A stretch of 64,000 nucleotides of DNA, from NCBI RefSeq assembly GCF_002885955.2, contig NZ_POQS01000002.1:848266-912265 (forward strand). Reading direction: 5' to 3'. Shown in pieces: positions 9,063 through 17,599 of the stretch. A program made the position numbers and the translations under genes. How positions within the stretch are numbered: the stretch's first letter is position 1; each line of letters starts with the position of its first letter. Below the pieces are notes generated by a model, which did not search any database, had not been told where the DNA came from, and saw only the letters and a program-made list of their open reading frames with translations. The stretch comes from Achromobacter pulmonis (GTDB taxonomy: Bacteria; Pseudomonadota; Gammaproteobacteria; Burkholderiales; Burkholderiaceae_B).

Positions 9063-9709
9063 GGCATATCCGGCCATTGCCGGTTCGATTTCGACAGGTT
9101 CTCCGCGCCGGGCAGGACTTGGAGGTTTGATTCGACGTGTAGACCGCACACTATCTTTCCGCGCAAAGGCACGATGTGGTCTACATGGTGCTGGACGCCG
9201 GTGCGGCGAGTGGCCTCGCGCGCAAGTTCGTAGAAACTGCTGATCAAGGCCTGGTTTGCCCATGCCGGGGTTGCTCTGGTCTCTGCGGCCCTACGCCTTG
9301 CCTGCTTGGCTGCAATTTTGTGCAGATTGGCGCTGCGCCACGTCTTTTGGGAGGCTGAAACCGCATCTTTGTTGGCTACATACCATTCAGCCATCTTCGC
9401 AGCGCGATGCTCCCGGTTTGCACGATAGTGCGCCCGCGATAGTTCGCCGTGCCGCTCTTTGTTGGCCAAGTAGTGCGCGCGGGACGCCGCAGCTACGCGG
9501 CCTTTGTCGGCTTCGTAATGCGCCTTCCTGCATGTTTTGCACCGGGCATGCCGGCCGTCTTTCCTTGACCGATCTATGCTGAAGCTTTCAAGCGGCTTGG
9601 ATTCTCTGCACTTGAAGCATCTCTTCTGCTCAGCCCTCGAATCCGGGGATGATGCTGATCGACACGCATCGGCAATTTGGCTCGGTTCCTGGGAACACCC
9701 ACTTCCCAT
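9059..9709 (-). CDS. Freestanding HNH endonuclease within head module
   Basis: The C-terminal part has the HNH core VDHIVPLRGKIVCGLHVESN followed by LQVLPGAENLSKSN, preceded by a zinc-binding CFKC and CKTC pair and several helical repeats of the type AHYLANKERHGEL. Such free-standing enzymes are usually homing endonucleases. The start is uncertain: the cysteine-rich domain begins just past the end of the head morphogenesis gene, but no ATG lies there. The nearest in-frame ATG (9709) makes the two genes overlap by about 80 bases. The stop overlaps the next ATG (ATGA). Confidence 0.85.
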   Translation of the reverse strand: MGSGCSQEPSQIADACRSASSPDSRAEQKRCFKCRESKPLESFSIDRSRKDGRHARCKTCRKAHYEADKGRVAAASRAHYLANKERHGELSRAHYRANREHRAAKMAEWYVANKDAVSASQKTWRSANLHKIAAKQARRRAAETRATPAWANQALISSFYELAREATRRTGVQHHVDHIVPLRGKIVCGLHVESNLQVLPGAENLSKSNRQWPDMP

Positions 9710-10433
9710 CGAGATACATTCCCTTTTCGATGTCATAAGTTTTCCCACTGGCAGCGACATGCGATGGCCTTGGATGCTTCCCGCCCGAGCTATGAAGCCA
9801 ACGCGCTTTTGTTATGCCGAGTCCTTTTTGCCTGACCCTTGTAATAGTGGCGGTTGCTTTATTTGATTGATCGCGAGCGATGAACGCCGCGCGCCTCTTG
9901 GTGACGCCGTACCGCTTGCGAAGGTCCTCGACCATCCCTTCCAGGTCGCGCCCCTGGGTCACCGACCTCATGACCATGCCCTGTACCTCCTGCAGATGCT
10001 CGGCGGCGATGGACTTGATCAGCCCAACGTTTTCCTGCACGGTGGCCTGGAATACATCGTTTGCTGCGCGGGTCAGCTGGAAATGCACGCTGAATCCCTT
10101 CTGCCGCAGGGCATTGCGCAGCGAGACGTCCGCCGCGCTCATCGACGTTTCGGCGAACTCGCTGGCCATTGGCTGCGCCGCCTCGTCGAAACGTCGTTGC
10201 CATTGCTTGGCCAGCCGTCGCATCATCTTGGTCAGCGCCATCGCCGGGCTTTCGTCCTGGGCGATCTCTGGCACATTCCGGCGGTAGGCGGCCGTCAACC
10301 AGTACACCAAGGACCGCTGCATCTCGTCGATCATGCGGTCCAGGCGCTGGCGGTAGGCCGCCTCTACCCCTTGGTTGGCATGCACGGGGCGCACCGGCAC
10401 CTCGCGGCCGGTAGGGGAAACGAGGTCAGGCAT
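9630..10433 (-). CDS. Phage head morphogenesis protein (Mu F/SPP1 gp7-like)
   Basis: The ATG at 10433 (MPDLVSPTGREVPVRPV) lies 8 bases inside the portal stop and is preferred over an earlier start within the portal gene. The 267-residue protein has a long helical N-terminal portion. Its C-terminal head-morphogenesis domain reads KRRAAFIARDQSNKATATIT, RWLHSSGGKHPRPSHVAASG and EPNCRCVSIS. These match the conserved motifs of minor head proteins found next to portals, which are packaged in a few copies per capsid. Confidence 0.88.
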   Translation of the reverse strand: MPDLVSPTGREVPVRPVHANQGVEAAYRQRLDRMIDEMQRSLVYWLTAAYRRNVPEIAQDESPAMALTKMMRRLAKQWQRRFDEAAQPMASEFAETSMSAADVSLRNALRQKGFSVHFQLTRAANDVFQATVQENVGLIKSIAAEHLQEVQGMVMRSVTQGRDLEGMVEDLRKRYGVTKRRAAFIARDQSNKATATITRVRQKGLGITKARWLHSSGGKHPRPSHVAASGKTYDIEKGMYLDGKWVFPGTEPNCRCVSISIIPGFEG

Positions 10434-11976
10434 CGGCGTCTTCCTGCGGTTGGTCGTCCAGCGGCGGCGGCTCGACCGGCACCGCATCCGGCGCGCCGTC
10501 CTCGTCCAGGTCGCTCAGATCCAGCGAGTGGTAGCCATTAGTCTCGTCTGCGGCGACGCGTTCTCGGGCCTCTTGTGGGCTGACGACGCCGATGTCAACC
10601 AGTACCGCGTCGGTGTCGGCGTCCAACTTGCGCACCTCGGCCAACTCCTTCTCGCTCATCTGCCAAAGCGGCACAAAGCTGAAAGTGATGTCGGGGTCGA
10701 TCTCGCCGAACTCACTCAGCTGGATCATCTCCAGGCACGTCTGCAGCGGGTCGCGGAATACCGCCTCCTGCGCCGAATGCATGTCGTCGTAGAAGACCCG
10801 GATTTCGCCGTCTGCGGTGGCGTTCAGGCCACTGGGCGAGATACCCATCAGCTTGACCAGCGGGATCCCAGAGACAACGGAGAGCTGTTCCAGCGACTGG
10901 TTCTGCAGTGCATCCAAGCCCGACAGCGGCACGTTTTCGAACCGGAAGTCCTCGCTTTCCTTGTCGATCGCCCAGGCGCCGCGGTTGCTCCGCATGCGAT
11001 TGAAGATGTCGACGCGGCCGAACACGTCGTCACCAGGGCTGCCGCCCAGGATGGACGCCATGTTCGTCATGAACAATGGCACGGAAAACCCGTCGATCAG
11101 GTTGGCCACGGCCTGGCGCGTTTTGAGCCAGTTGTTGACGTACGGAATCGCCAACTGCGTCATCGACATGCCGCCGAAGTTGTACGACGGTTTCAGCAGA
11201 TCCGGCACGTCACGAGATACGATGTTCAGCAGCCGGCTGCTGTGCACCTGGCGCCCGAGCACAAACCAGGAAGTGGGCTTGTAGAAGTCCGCCCGCATCG
11301 GGTTGTCGCTGTTGTACAGATAGGGGGTCGTCCAAACCGGGTCGATGACCTTGAAGCCTACCAGCGACCCCTTGGTGACCTTTGCGGGGCTCTTGACCAG
11401 GATGGATTGCAACTCGTCCGGGTCGGCCCATGCCAGCGTGCCGCTGGGCGTCTTGACATCGATGTAGATCTGCGACCGGCCGAACAGACCATCCTGCAAG
11501 GCAGCCAAGCGGAACTTGGCGCGCAGGCGGTGCTTGCGCATGGCCTTCTCGATGACCTCGAGCTTGTCGCCCTTATCATCGTCGCCCTTCACCTCGAGCT
11601 TGATCCACTTCCGGGTCATCTCCTTCGAGATGACGTCGGACATTTTGCGGTACTCGGGGCGCTGCGACAGCTCGGCCAGGTACGGATACCCGAGGAAGCC
11701 CATCCCAGCGTACGCTTCGCTGACGTAGGCATAGACGGGGCTCATGGCCTCGTCCATGGCCAGGACGGACGCCTTCTTGGCCGCCGGGATCACGCCCGGC
11801 ATGACCTCTGGCCGCTTGAACTCGCCGGCCGCATGTTGCACAGGTTCCGAGGGCGCCACCCCGGCCAAGCCCACAGCCACAGCCGATACACGCATTCCGG
11901 GTTCGCGGCGCACAGCCGGCTCCGCGGCAGGTGCCGCTGGGGCGAACCTAGCCAGGATCCAGTTCAAAAGCTTCAT
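10426..11976 (-). CDS. Portal protein (DUF1073 family)
   Basis: The 516-residue protein begins MKLLNWILARFAPAAP and contains YRKMSDVISKEMTRKWIKLE, LAALQDGLFGRSQIYID and VVSGIPLVKLMGISPSGLNA, recognisable DUF1073 portal segments. The portal forms the dodecameric ring through which DNA is packaged and ejected. It starts inside the last codons of the terminase large subunit gene and runs into the head morphogenesis gene, as is usual. The C-terminus is acidic and proline-rich. Confidence 0.88.
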   Translation of the reverse strand: MKLLNWILARFAPAAPAAEPAVRREPGMRVSAVAVGLAGVAPSEPVQHAAGEFKRPEVMPGVIPAAKKASVLAMDEAMSPVYAYVSEAYAGMGFLGYPYLAELSQRPEYRKMSDVISKEMTRKWIKLEVKGDDDKGDKLEVIEKAMRKHRLRAKFRLAALQDGLFGRSQIYIDVKTPSGTLAWADPDELQSILVKSPAKVTKGSLVGFKVIDPVWTTPYLYNSDNPMRADFYKPTSWFVLGRQVHSSRLLNIVSRDVPDLLKPSYNFGGMSMTQLAIPYVNNWLKTRQAVANLIDGFSVPLFMTNMASILGGSPGDDVFGRVDIFNRMRSNRGAWAIDKESEDFRFENVPLSGLDALQNQSLEQLSVVSGIPLVKLMGISPSGLNATADGEIRVFYDDMHSAQEAVFRDPLQTCLEMIQLSEFGEIDPDITFSFVPLWQMSEKELAEVRKLDADTDAVLVDIGVVSPQEARERVAADETNGYHSLDLSDLDEDGAPDAVPVEPPPLDDQPQEDADA

Positions 11977-13463
11977 GCACGCCTCAACGCGTCGGGGTTG
12001 ATTGTCATAGGCCGCTTGGTGATCAGCTCGGCGAAGGCCCGCGAGAGCCCGTCGACCTGGTCGTCATGCTTGCCGTTCGGGAAAGACCGCAGTTCATCGA
12101 TCAGCGCCTTGTTCCAATCGCCGCGCAGCATCAGCACGTTGCCGACGTTGACCTGCGCGGCGAAGGGCTCGGCTCGCACGATCTTGTCGCCGCTCTCCGG
12201 GCTGCTGACGATGCGATAGCCAGGCATGCCGCGCGTCAGATACAGCACCTGCGTCTTGCCTGCCTGGCCGGGATCCTGCGGGATGCTGATCCGGACCTGC
12301 CTACCGTCCAGCGCCGCGGTGTTCTCGAGCGCCTTGTCGCGCCGGTCCGGCCCCCACTGGCCGCGCGCCATGTCGCCAATCACGTACTGACCGGTCGGTA
12401 GGCGTCCCAGCTTCGGGCCAGCCGTGTAGTCGCCCGCACCGTCCGTGCTTGCGAAGTCCCAGCCGCGCACCCAGTCGATACGGCCGGCTGGCAGTGCGTC
12501 GATGATCTGGATCTGGTCGGGCTTGAACAGGTCGCCATCCAGCGGCGTCGGCAACTGCTGGTACAGCGACGACCAGGTGCGCGAGTTGCTTTCGAACTGC
12601 GCCCAGTGCTGGCGATCGAACCACTCCGGCCAGAGGTATTCACCCCGGGCACGACCCAGCGGGTCGCCGTCGACCTCGCAGCGCGCCTGGATGCAAAGCA
12701 CCTCCCAGTCGTTGCCGTCCTTGCAGCGGATCAAGCCGCTTTCACCCTTCCAGGTGTCCGGCAGAATCCGGCCCGAAAGGTCGTCCTCGTGCCAGCGAGT
12801 TTGGATGACCACGATCCAGCCGCCCGGAATCAGGCGTGTCTTCAAGTCGTCCTCGTAGGCGTCCCAGGTCTTTTTCCTGACCGTCTCCGAGTTGGCCTGC
12901 TCGCGGCCCTTGATCGGGTCGTCGATAATGATCCCGTGGGCACGGTTGCCAGTGACGCCACCGAGGATGCCGCAGGCGATGTACTCGCTTCCGTTCGACA
13001 GGGCGAATTCCTGGGCGGCAGACGATTCGCTCGTCAACCCGGCCCCCCAGATCCCCCTATACCTCGCCTGCTTGATGATCGCTCGGGTGCGGCGCCCCAT
13101 CTTGCGGGCTAGGTCATCGCCATAGCTCGCCAGGATCAACCGCCGGTTGCCTTTCTCTCCCAAGAACGCCGAAGGAAAGACAACGGATGCATAGGTGCTT
13201 TTCGCCGATCCGGGCGGCATGAACACCATCATTCGGCCATGCCTGCGCTCGCTCGTTTCCTTAAGCTTGGTCAGCAGCAACCGATGGTGGTCAGCCATCG
13301 TCGTCTCGATAGGCTGAAAGAATTCGGCATCCGGGTCTTCCGAATCTACGGGCTTACCGGGCACTTCAATGGCATTCGCGTAATCCAGAATGCTGGAACG
13401 CGCGCGCCTACGGATCAACAGCTCACGCGCGGCCTCCTGCGGCGATAGCTGCGAGTTGCTCAT
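11973..13463 (-). CDS. Terminase large subunit
   Basis: The 496-residue protein has an ATPase domain with Walker A MVFMPPGSAKSTYAS at about residues 78-92 and Walker B HGIIIDDPIKG at about 170. A C-terminal RNase H-like nuclease follows, starting at WVRGWDFASTDGAGDYTAG near residue 335. It pumps DNA into proheads and cuts the concatemer. It overlaps the small subunit gene by about 40 bases and the portal gene by 4. Ends and packaging type cannot be read from sequence alone. Confidence 0.95.
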   Translation of the reverse strand: MSNSQLSPQEAARELLIRRRARSSILDYANAIEVPGKPVDSEDPDAEFFQPIETTMADHHRLLLTKLKETSERRHGRMMVFMPPGSAKSTYASVVFPSAFLGEKGNRRLILASYGDDLARKMGRRTRAIIKQARYRGIWGAGLTSESSAAQEFALSNGSEYIACGILGGVTGNRAHGIIIDDPIKGREQANSETVRKKTWDAYEDDLKTRLIPGGWIVVIQTRWHEDDLSGRILPDTWKGESGLIRCKDGNDWEVLCIQARCEVDGDPLGRARGEYLWPEWFDRQHWAQFESNSRTWSSLYQQLPTPLDGDLFKPDQIQIIDALPAGRIDWVRGWDFASTDGAGDYTAGPKLGRLPTGQYVIGDMARGQWGPDRRDKALENTAALDGRQVRISIPQDPGQAGKTQVLYLTRGMPGYRIVSSPESGDKIVRAEPFAAQVNVGNVLMLRGDWNKALIDELRSFPNGKHDDQVDGLSRAFAELITKRPMTINPDALRRA

Positions 13464-13998
13464 CCGTCATGTCTGCTATGCGTATGGGGCCACCATTCGG
13501 GCCGGAATGCTCGATGCGGTCCTTGAACATGCCGAGGTGGCGCCCGATATCGACCAGAGCGCCCTTCTTGTCGTGCAACTTGACCTTCAGCCCTTCTCGG
13601 CCCTCGGAGATTTCGGAGATGGCCGCAGCGGTGTCGTCATCAATGTCGTCCGCGCCTACCAGAGCTAGGCCGTGGTACGCCTCAGTCACTTCGCCATCGT
13701 CGTCGCCTGCGTCCGTGACCCGCAGCTCTGTTTTGCCCCACCGCACGATCTTGCGGATGTCGCTGAAGCCGATCTTGGCCAGCTCCCGCAGGACCATGTC
13801 CTGGGTGATTTCTGTCCTCTTCGACCGCGCCGCCTGAGCTTCCTGAACCGCCCTTGAGATTTCAAGTTTCTTCAAGTTCTGCTCGCCAATCTGGCCAGCA
13901 GTCTTCTGGCTGTACCCGGCCCTTATCGCCGCTTGCGTGGCGTTGAGGTCAACGAGGTACTCATCCACGAAGCGGCGCTGTTTGTCTGTCAGCGCCAT
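13423..13998 (-). CDS. Terminase small subunit
   Basis: A 191-residue protein starting MALTDKQRRFVDEYLVDLNA, followed by the helix-turn-helix QAAIRAGYSQKTAGQIGEQN. This is the typical N-terminus of terminase small subunits (Terminase_2 type) that bind the packaging site. The ATG at 13998 is preferred to an upstream GTG at 14010, since GGGA lies suitably before it. The gene starts the late structural run, and its 3' end overlaps the large subunit gene. Confidence 0.9.
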   Translation of the reverse strand: MALTDKQRRFVDEYLVDLNATQAAIRAGYSQKTAGQIGEQNLKKLEISRAVQEAQAARSKRTEITQDMVLRELAKIGFSDIRKIVRWGKTELRVTDAGDDDGEVTEAYHGLALVGADDIDDDTAAAISEISEGREGLKVKLHDKKGALVDIGRHLGMFKDRIEHSGPNGGPIRIADMTDEQLAAIAAGGRA

Positions 13999-14186
13999 TC
14001 GAAATCCCACATAGTGTTTTCAAGTGCCTTAATGGCGGCAATCGCTTGCGCCCTGATGAATGCCCCCTCAGCGCCGCAAATAACCGAGTAGCGGCCAGAA
14101 CAGGGGCATTTTCGCTGGGTAAGTTGAGTAGCAGCCCTCGTATATTTAGCCTGCCGCTCTCGGCTGCAACAGAAGAGGATCAGAAG

Positions 14187-14450
14187 ATGCTGCAACAAAC
14201 GAGGAACTACAGCGAAGCGCTTCAATTCGCCAAGGTTTGCGACAAGCTTCGCGAAGCAATGGAGGGCCCATGGAACGTTGAAGTGACGTTGCTTAACGGA
14301 ACCAAGGTTCGGGGCCAAATTCGTCAACAGACGCTGAATAATGCCGGGGATGGCATTACATACTCTGGCGAGTTGGTCCTAGCAGACACCGATACCGGCG
14401 AGGATATTCACATCGATATGATGCATATTGCAGATATCGTGAACGTATAA
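14187..14450 (+). CDS. Small hypothetical protein, opposite to surrounding late genes
   Basis: An 87-residue protein starting MLQQTRNYSEALQFAKVCDK, with a beta-rich C-terminal half (VEVTLLNGTKVRGQIRQQTL, GELVLADTDTGEDIHIDMMH) suggestive of a small Sm- or OB-like barrel; this is inference. The start has AGAAGAGGA 8-16 bases upstream. It lies alone on the plus strand between two minus-strand phage blocks and is closely followed by a hairpin terminator. Such isolated, self-contained units are typical prophage morons. The function is unknown. Confidence 0.65.
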   Translation: MLQQTRNYSEALQFAKVCDKLREAMEGPWNVEVTLLNGTKVRGQIRQQTLNNAGDGITYSGELVLADTDTGEDIHIDMMHIADIVNV

Positions 14451-14455
14451 CTCTT

Positions 14456-14476
14456 GCCCCGGTGCTTACCCGGGGC
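14456..14476 (+). terminator. Hairpin terminator after the 14,187 gene
   Basis: The inverted repeat GCCCCGG/CCGGGGC with loop TGCTTAC begins 5 bases after the stop codon and is followed by a T-rich tract (TTCATTTCTT). It would end the isolated plus-strand transcript before it enters the minus-strand block. Confidence 0.6.
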
Positions 14477-14559
14477 TTCATTTCTTCAGGGCGCAAGAGC
14501 CCGGCGCTAGTATCCCACAATGCGGGGTACTTTCCGGAATGTCCGTGTCCCACTTTTCC

Positions 14560-15294
14560 TCACGTTGCCCTCAGCTCGAAGGGGATTCCAAGCTTGAGCA
14601 TGGCTTGCACCTGCTCATATGTGTATTGAGGCGGTGGGCGATTCGCTACCGCTTCAGCCATAGCAATCAATTCCGCCCGACGCCGTGACGTCAGGTTGGC
14701 AACGTCCGCTTCCTTTTTAGCCGACCCCACGTAGTCGGCCATGTTGCCCCGGATCGTTGTCAGGTAGATATTGCCGACGGCATACGGACCCGTGTCTCCG
14801 TAACGGCCCATGCAGAGATCGTTAGGGCCGCTGCCACGCAGGTGATAGTGGTCTTGCCAGAACTCCCACCATTCGGCGAACGTGAGTTCGAAGCCTATGC
14901 CGCGGCCAGCGGATCGGGTCTTCTGCTTCATGAATGCGTGGTAAGGATCAGGAAGCTTCTGGCTCTTGGCATGGGCGCGAATTCTCGCAAGGGCTTCAGG
15001 ACTCAGGTCGCCGAGCACGCTGGCGATACGATCTTCGCCGGGCGCATCATCCGGGATTGCATAGCTTTTCAGCCTGTAGGTCGCATATCCGCCCCGCTCA
15101 TGGATGGGTGCGATTCGGACAAGGCTGCCGCCGCTCTCCATTGCCTGCAGAACGCGCGTGACCGCCTTCCTGGCCGCCTCTCGAACCTGTCGATTCTTGT
15201 TGTCGCCAAGGATGTAATTGACGATCTCCATCATCCTGAAGTCGCGCTTGGGATATGTCCCCAGTAGGTCAAGAACCTCCGTAGCGTATTTCAT
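14560..15294 (-). CDS. Phage protein with degenerate HNH-like core
   Basis: A 244-residue protein. The N-terminal 90 residues look like a winged helix (MKYATEVLDLLGTYPKRDFR, then AVTRVLQAMESGGSLVRI). The middle holds WWEFWQDHYHLRGSGPNDLC and MGRYGDTGPYAVGNIYLTT. The latter resembles the GRIDxxGPYxxxNVRWxT motif of HNH-type phage proteins but lacks the classic histidines. It is translationally coupled (ATGA) to the upstream gene and precedes the terminase genes. Function unknown. Confidence 0.75.
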   Translation of the reverse strand: MKYATEVLDLLGTYPKRDFRMMEIVNYILGDNKNRQVREAARKAVTRVLQAMESGGSLVRIAPIHERGGYATYRLKSYAIPDDAPGEDRIASVLGDLSPEALARIRAHAKSQKLPDPYHAFMKQKTRSAGRGIGFELTFAEWWEFWQDHYHLRGSGPNDLCMGRYGDTGPYAVGNIYLTTIRGNMADYVGSAKKEADVANLTSRRRAELIAMAEAVANRPPPQYTYEQVQAMLKLGIPFELRAT

Positions 15295-15647
15295 CGAATC
15301 TTCCTCTCCACTTCATTGCGGAACATACCTAGGTAAATCTTGTATTCAGTTTCAGTGAGTGCGACGCCCGTCGTCTTGGCGATCCATTCCCGCGCAGCCT
15401 TGACCCGGCCCCGGGCGTCAAGGTGGCCGAACATGGGGCGCTTCTGTGGGTATTCGGCAATGATCACCATGCGCTCATGCCAGGGAAGCGCCGCATGCAT
15501 GCTCTCAACCGCCAGGGCATGGTCCGTCAGGATTGGGCGATGGTCGTCCTCCCAGGACACATAGGCCTCCATGTTCCCCACTGTCGCGCCAGACCACGTC
15601 CACCGCGCCCAGTTCCACAGGATGTCGTCGCCTGTCAGCCTATTCAT
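15291..15647 (-). CDS. Hypothetical protein at late-antiterminator position
   Basis: The 118-residue product starts at the ATG at 15647 (MNRLTGDDILWNWARWTWSG), overlapping the previous gene by 8 bases. NWARW near the N-terminus and a helical C-terminal half (DHALAVESMHAALPWHERMV; ALTETEYKIYLGMFRNEVE) recall Q-type antiterminators, which have a sigma region 4-like end. Its position between replication genes and terminase is where lambdoid phages keep gene Q. The assignment is tentative. Confidence 0.7.
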   Translation of the reverse strand: MNRLTGDDILWNWARWTWSGATVGNMEAYVSWEDDHRPILTDHALAVESMHAALPWHERMVIIAEYPQKRPMFGHLDARGRVKAAREWIAKTTGVALTETEYKIYLGMFRNEVERKIR

Positions 15648-15840
15648 CGGCCACCTCGTACCTGTTGCATTTCTTCCCATAAGGCTTGCCCTTCAAGCAG
15701 CGCGTGAGCGTGTCACCAAAGGGGGTCTCGATGTTCTTGGCATGGGCGCACCCCTCACAGGATCGATTGATCGCCGCCTGCTGTTTGCTCATCAGGACCA
15801 GCATCGGGTCCCGGAACTGCCATTTGCATAGGTCGACCAT
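15640..15840 (-). CDS. Small cysteine-rich phage protein
   Basis: A 66-residue protein with SCEGCAH near residue 27 and RCLKGKPYGKKCNRYE near the C-terminus. These are four cysteines in a CxxC...C...C arrangement that probably binds zinc. It starts on the last base of the upstream stop codon (TGATG) and overlaps the following gene. Small proteins of this kind occur in the nin-like regions of many prophages. The role is unknown. Confidence 0.75.
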   Translation of the reverse strand: MVDLCKWQFRDPMLVLMSKQQAAINRSCEGCAHAKNIETPFGDTLTRCLKGKPYGKKCNRYEVADE

Positions 15841-16205
15841 CAGAATGCCTCCACGGACCAGCCGCCGCCGTCCTTCTTGGCCCGAGCCTTCACCGCGATA
15901 AACTTGAACGGATACATGTCCGCGGCGATCTTGATCTTGGCGCGGGCGTCGTCCTGCCAGAAGCCCTTCACCTCGTGCAGCTCGATCTGGCCATCTGGTG
16001 CCATGACCGCGAAATCGGGCGTGTAGAAGGTGTTGTCTGCCAGACGGAACTTCATGCCTTCGAACTTGTGCCAGAGAATGCCGCCCACGGCCTGCAACTG
16101 GCCCAGGTAATCGGCATATGCTTGCTCGGTCTTGTTGAGCTGGCCTGTCTTGAGGCGGCCCAAGGCGAATGCGCGGTTCGTACTTGCTCCGGGAAATGTT
16201 GTCAT
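15840..16205 (-). CDS. DUF1064-like PD-(D/E)XK nuclease
   Basis: The 121-residue protein carries YTPDFAVMAPDGQIELHEVK followed by GFWQDDARAKIKIAADMYPF. The PDF...E-x-K arrangement with a downstream lysine-rich helix is the active-site layout of DUF1064/VSR-like endonuclease folds. Such phage nucleases are thought to resolve or trim DNA branches during recombination and replication. It lies directly after dnaB in the replication operon, which supports that role. Confidence 0.85.
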   Translation of the reverse strand: MTTFPGASTNRAFALGRLKTGQLNKTEQAYADYLGQLQAVGGILWHKFEGMKFRLADNTFYTPDFAVMAPDGQIELHEVKGFWQDDARAKIKIAADMYPFKFIAVKARAKKDGGGWSVEAF

Positions 16206-16207
16206 CG

Positions 16208-17599
16208 TCAGTCCCTCAATTGGCTGTATTTCGGTTTCGGCTTGAACTGCACGGCGTTGCGCGCTTCGGCCACGGCCTGCTGATCCGCATCCAGGAATCG
16301 GGAGTGCTGCCCCTGGAAGGTCAGGAAGACTTCCCCCAGCGGCCCCATGCGCTGCTTGCGGATCAGGACCTCGGCCAAGCCCTTGAGTGGGCTGTCAGGC
16401 GTGTAGTAGTCGTCGCGGTAGGCCATCAGAATGACGTCGGCGTCCTGCTCGATAGCGCCAGACTCGCGCAGGTCGCTCATGAGCGGACGCTTGTCGACGC
16501 GCTTCTCAACCTCGCGAGAAAGCTGGGAAAGCAAGATGATTGGGCAGCCCAACTCACGGGCCAGAAGCTTCAGCGCGCGGGTGATTCCGCCCAGCTCTTC
16601 GTTTCGGTTGCCGCCCTCCCCCTGCATGAGTTGCAGGTAGTCGATGACAATCAGGTCCAAGCGCTTATGGCGCTGGCGCACCTTCCGGGCCGCAATCCGA
16701 ATGCGGGAAGCACTCGCTAGGCGCGGGTCATCAGCGATGACTAGCTTCTGGTTCTCCAAGCGTCCCAAAGCTGACGTCAATCGTGTGAAGTCGCCCTGGC
16801 TGAGCCGGCCAGTGCGCATCCGTTGGCTGTCAATTTCTCCGAAGCGCGACACGCTGCGCTCGGCGAGTTGACGCGAAGCCATCTCCAGGCTGATGACGAA
16901 AGCCACCTTCCCGTCGATCGCCACGTTCTCAGCAACGTTCACGGCCAAGGTCGTCTTGCCCATCGACGGCCGGCCAGCAACAATGATCAAATCCCCGGGC
17001 TGCAATCCGCACGTCTGGCGGTCCAGGTCTTCGAAGCCGGTCGAAAGCCCGGAGACTTCCCCTCCGTGTTCCATCCGCGCCTCAAGCGCCTCCAGGACAC
17101 CGGGCAGCAATTCGCCGATTGCTTTCGGGTCTTCCCCGGCTTCGCGAGTGTCCGCCAATGCCATAGTGAGGCTTGTGGCGCGTTCAATCAGGGCCGAAGC
17201 TTCGCCCGGTTCATTCGCCAGTTCTGCAATTTCCTGCCCCAAGACCTGCAAATCGCGGCGGATCCGATGCGACCGAACAATCTCGGCATAGCGGCGGATA
17301 TTGGCGCTGCTCGGCGTGTTCTGCGCGATAGCGTTCAGGTAAGCAATACCACCGGTCTGCTCCGCATCGCCAGCCGCCTGCAAAGCGTCATGCACGGTCA
17401 GCACGTCAGCCGGCATGCCGCGGTCAAGCAACGTCGACACCGAATCGAAGATCAGGCGATGGTCGTGACGGTAGAAGTCGTCAACTGACACGCTTCCATC
17501 CAACCGTTCCCAGGCGCCGTTATCCAGCAGAAGGCCACCCAGGATGGACTGCTCGGCGTCTACGGAATGCGGCGGGACACGCACGGTTGCGGCATTCAT
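16208..17599 (-). CDS. dnaB: Replicative DNA helicase (DnaB-type)
   Basis: The 463-residue protein has the DnaB N-terminal domain (VPPHSVDAEQSILGGLLLDN) and a RecA-like motor. Walker A is GRPSMGKTTLAVN at about residue 208, and the Walker B region is RLDLIVIDYLQLMQGEGG with LSQLSREVEKR following. This length is typical of DnaB. The phage encodes its own helicase rather than a lambda P-type loader, and the upstream O-like gene would supply origin recognition. The start overlaps the initiator stop (ATGA). Confidence 0.95.
   Translation of the reverse strand: MNAATVRVPPHSVDAEQSILGGLLLDNGAWERLDGSVSVDDFYRHDHRLIFDSVSTLLDRGMPADVLTVHDALQAAGDAEQTGGIAYLNAIAQNTPSSANIRRYAEIVRSHRIRRDLQVLGQEIAELANEPGEASALIERATSLTMALADTREAGEDPKAIGELLPGVLEALEARMEHGGEVSGLSTGFEDLDRQTCGLQPGDLIIVAGRPSMGKTTLAVNVAENVAIDGKVAFVISLEMASRQLAERSVSRFGEIDSQRMRTGRLSQGDFTRLTSALGRLENQKLVIADDPRLASASRIRIAARKVRQRHKRLDLIVIDYLQLMQGEGGNRNEELGGITRALKLLARELGCPIILLSQLSREVEKRVDKRPLMSDLRESGAIEQDADVILMAYRDDYYTPDSPLKGLAEVLIRKQRMGPLGEVFLTFQGQHSRFLDADQQAVAEARNAVQFKPKPKYSQLRD

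Noticed and set aside
13989..14327. 112-codon minus-strand frame upstream of the terminase small subunit
   Set aside because: Most of it is antisense to the better-supported gene at 14187-14450, and it runs into the terminase start. It has no ribosome site or family resemblance.
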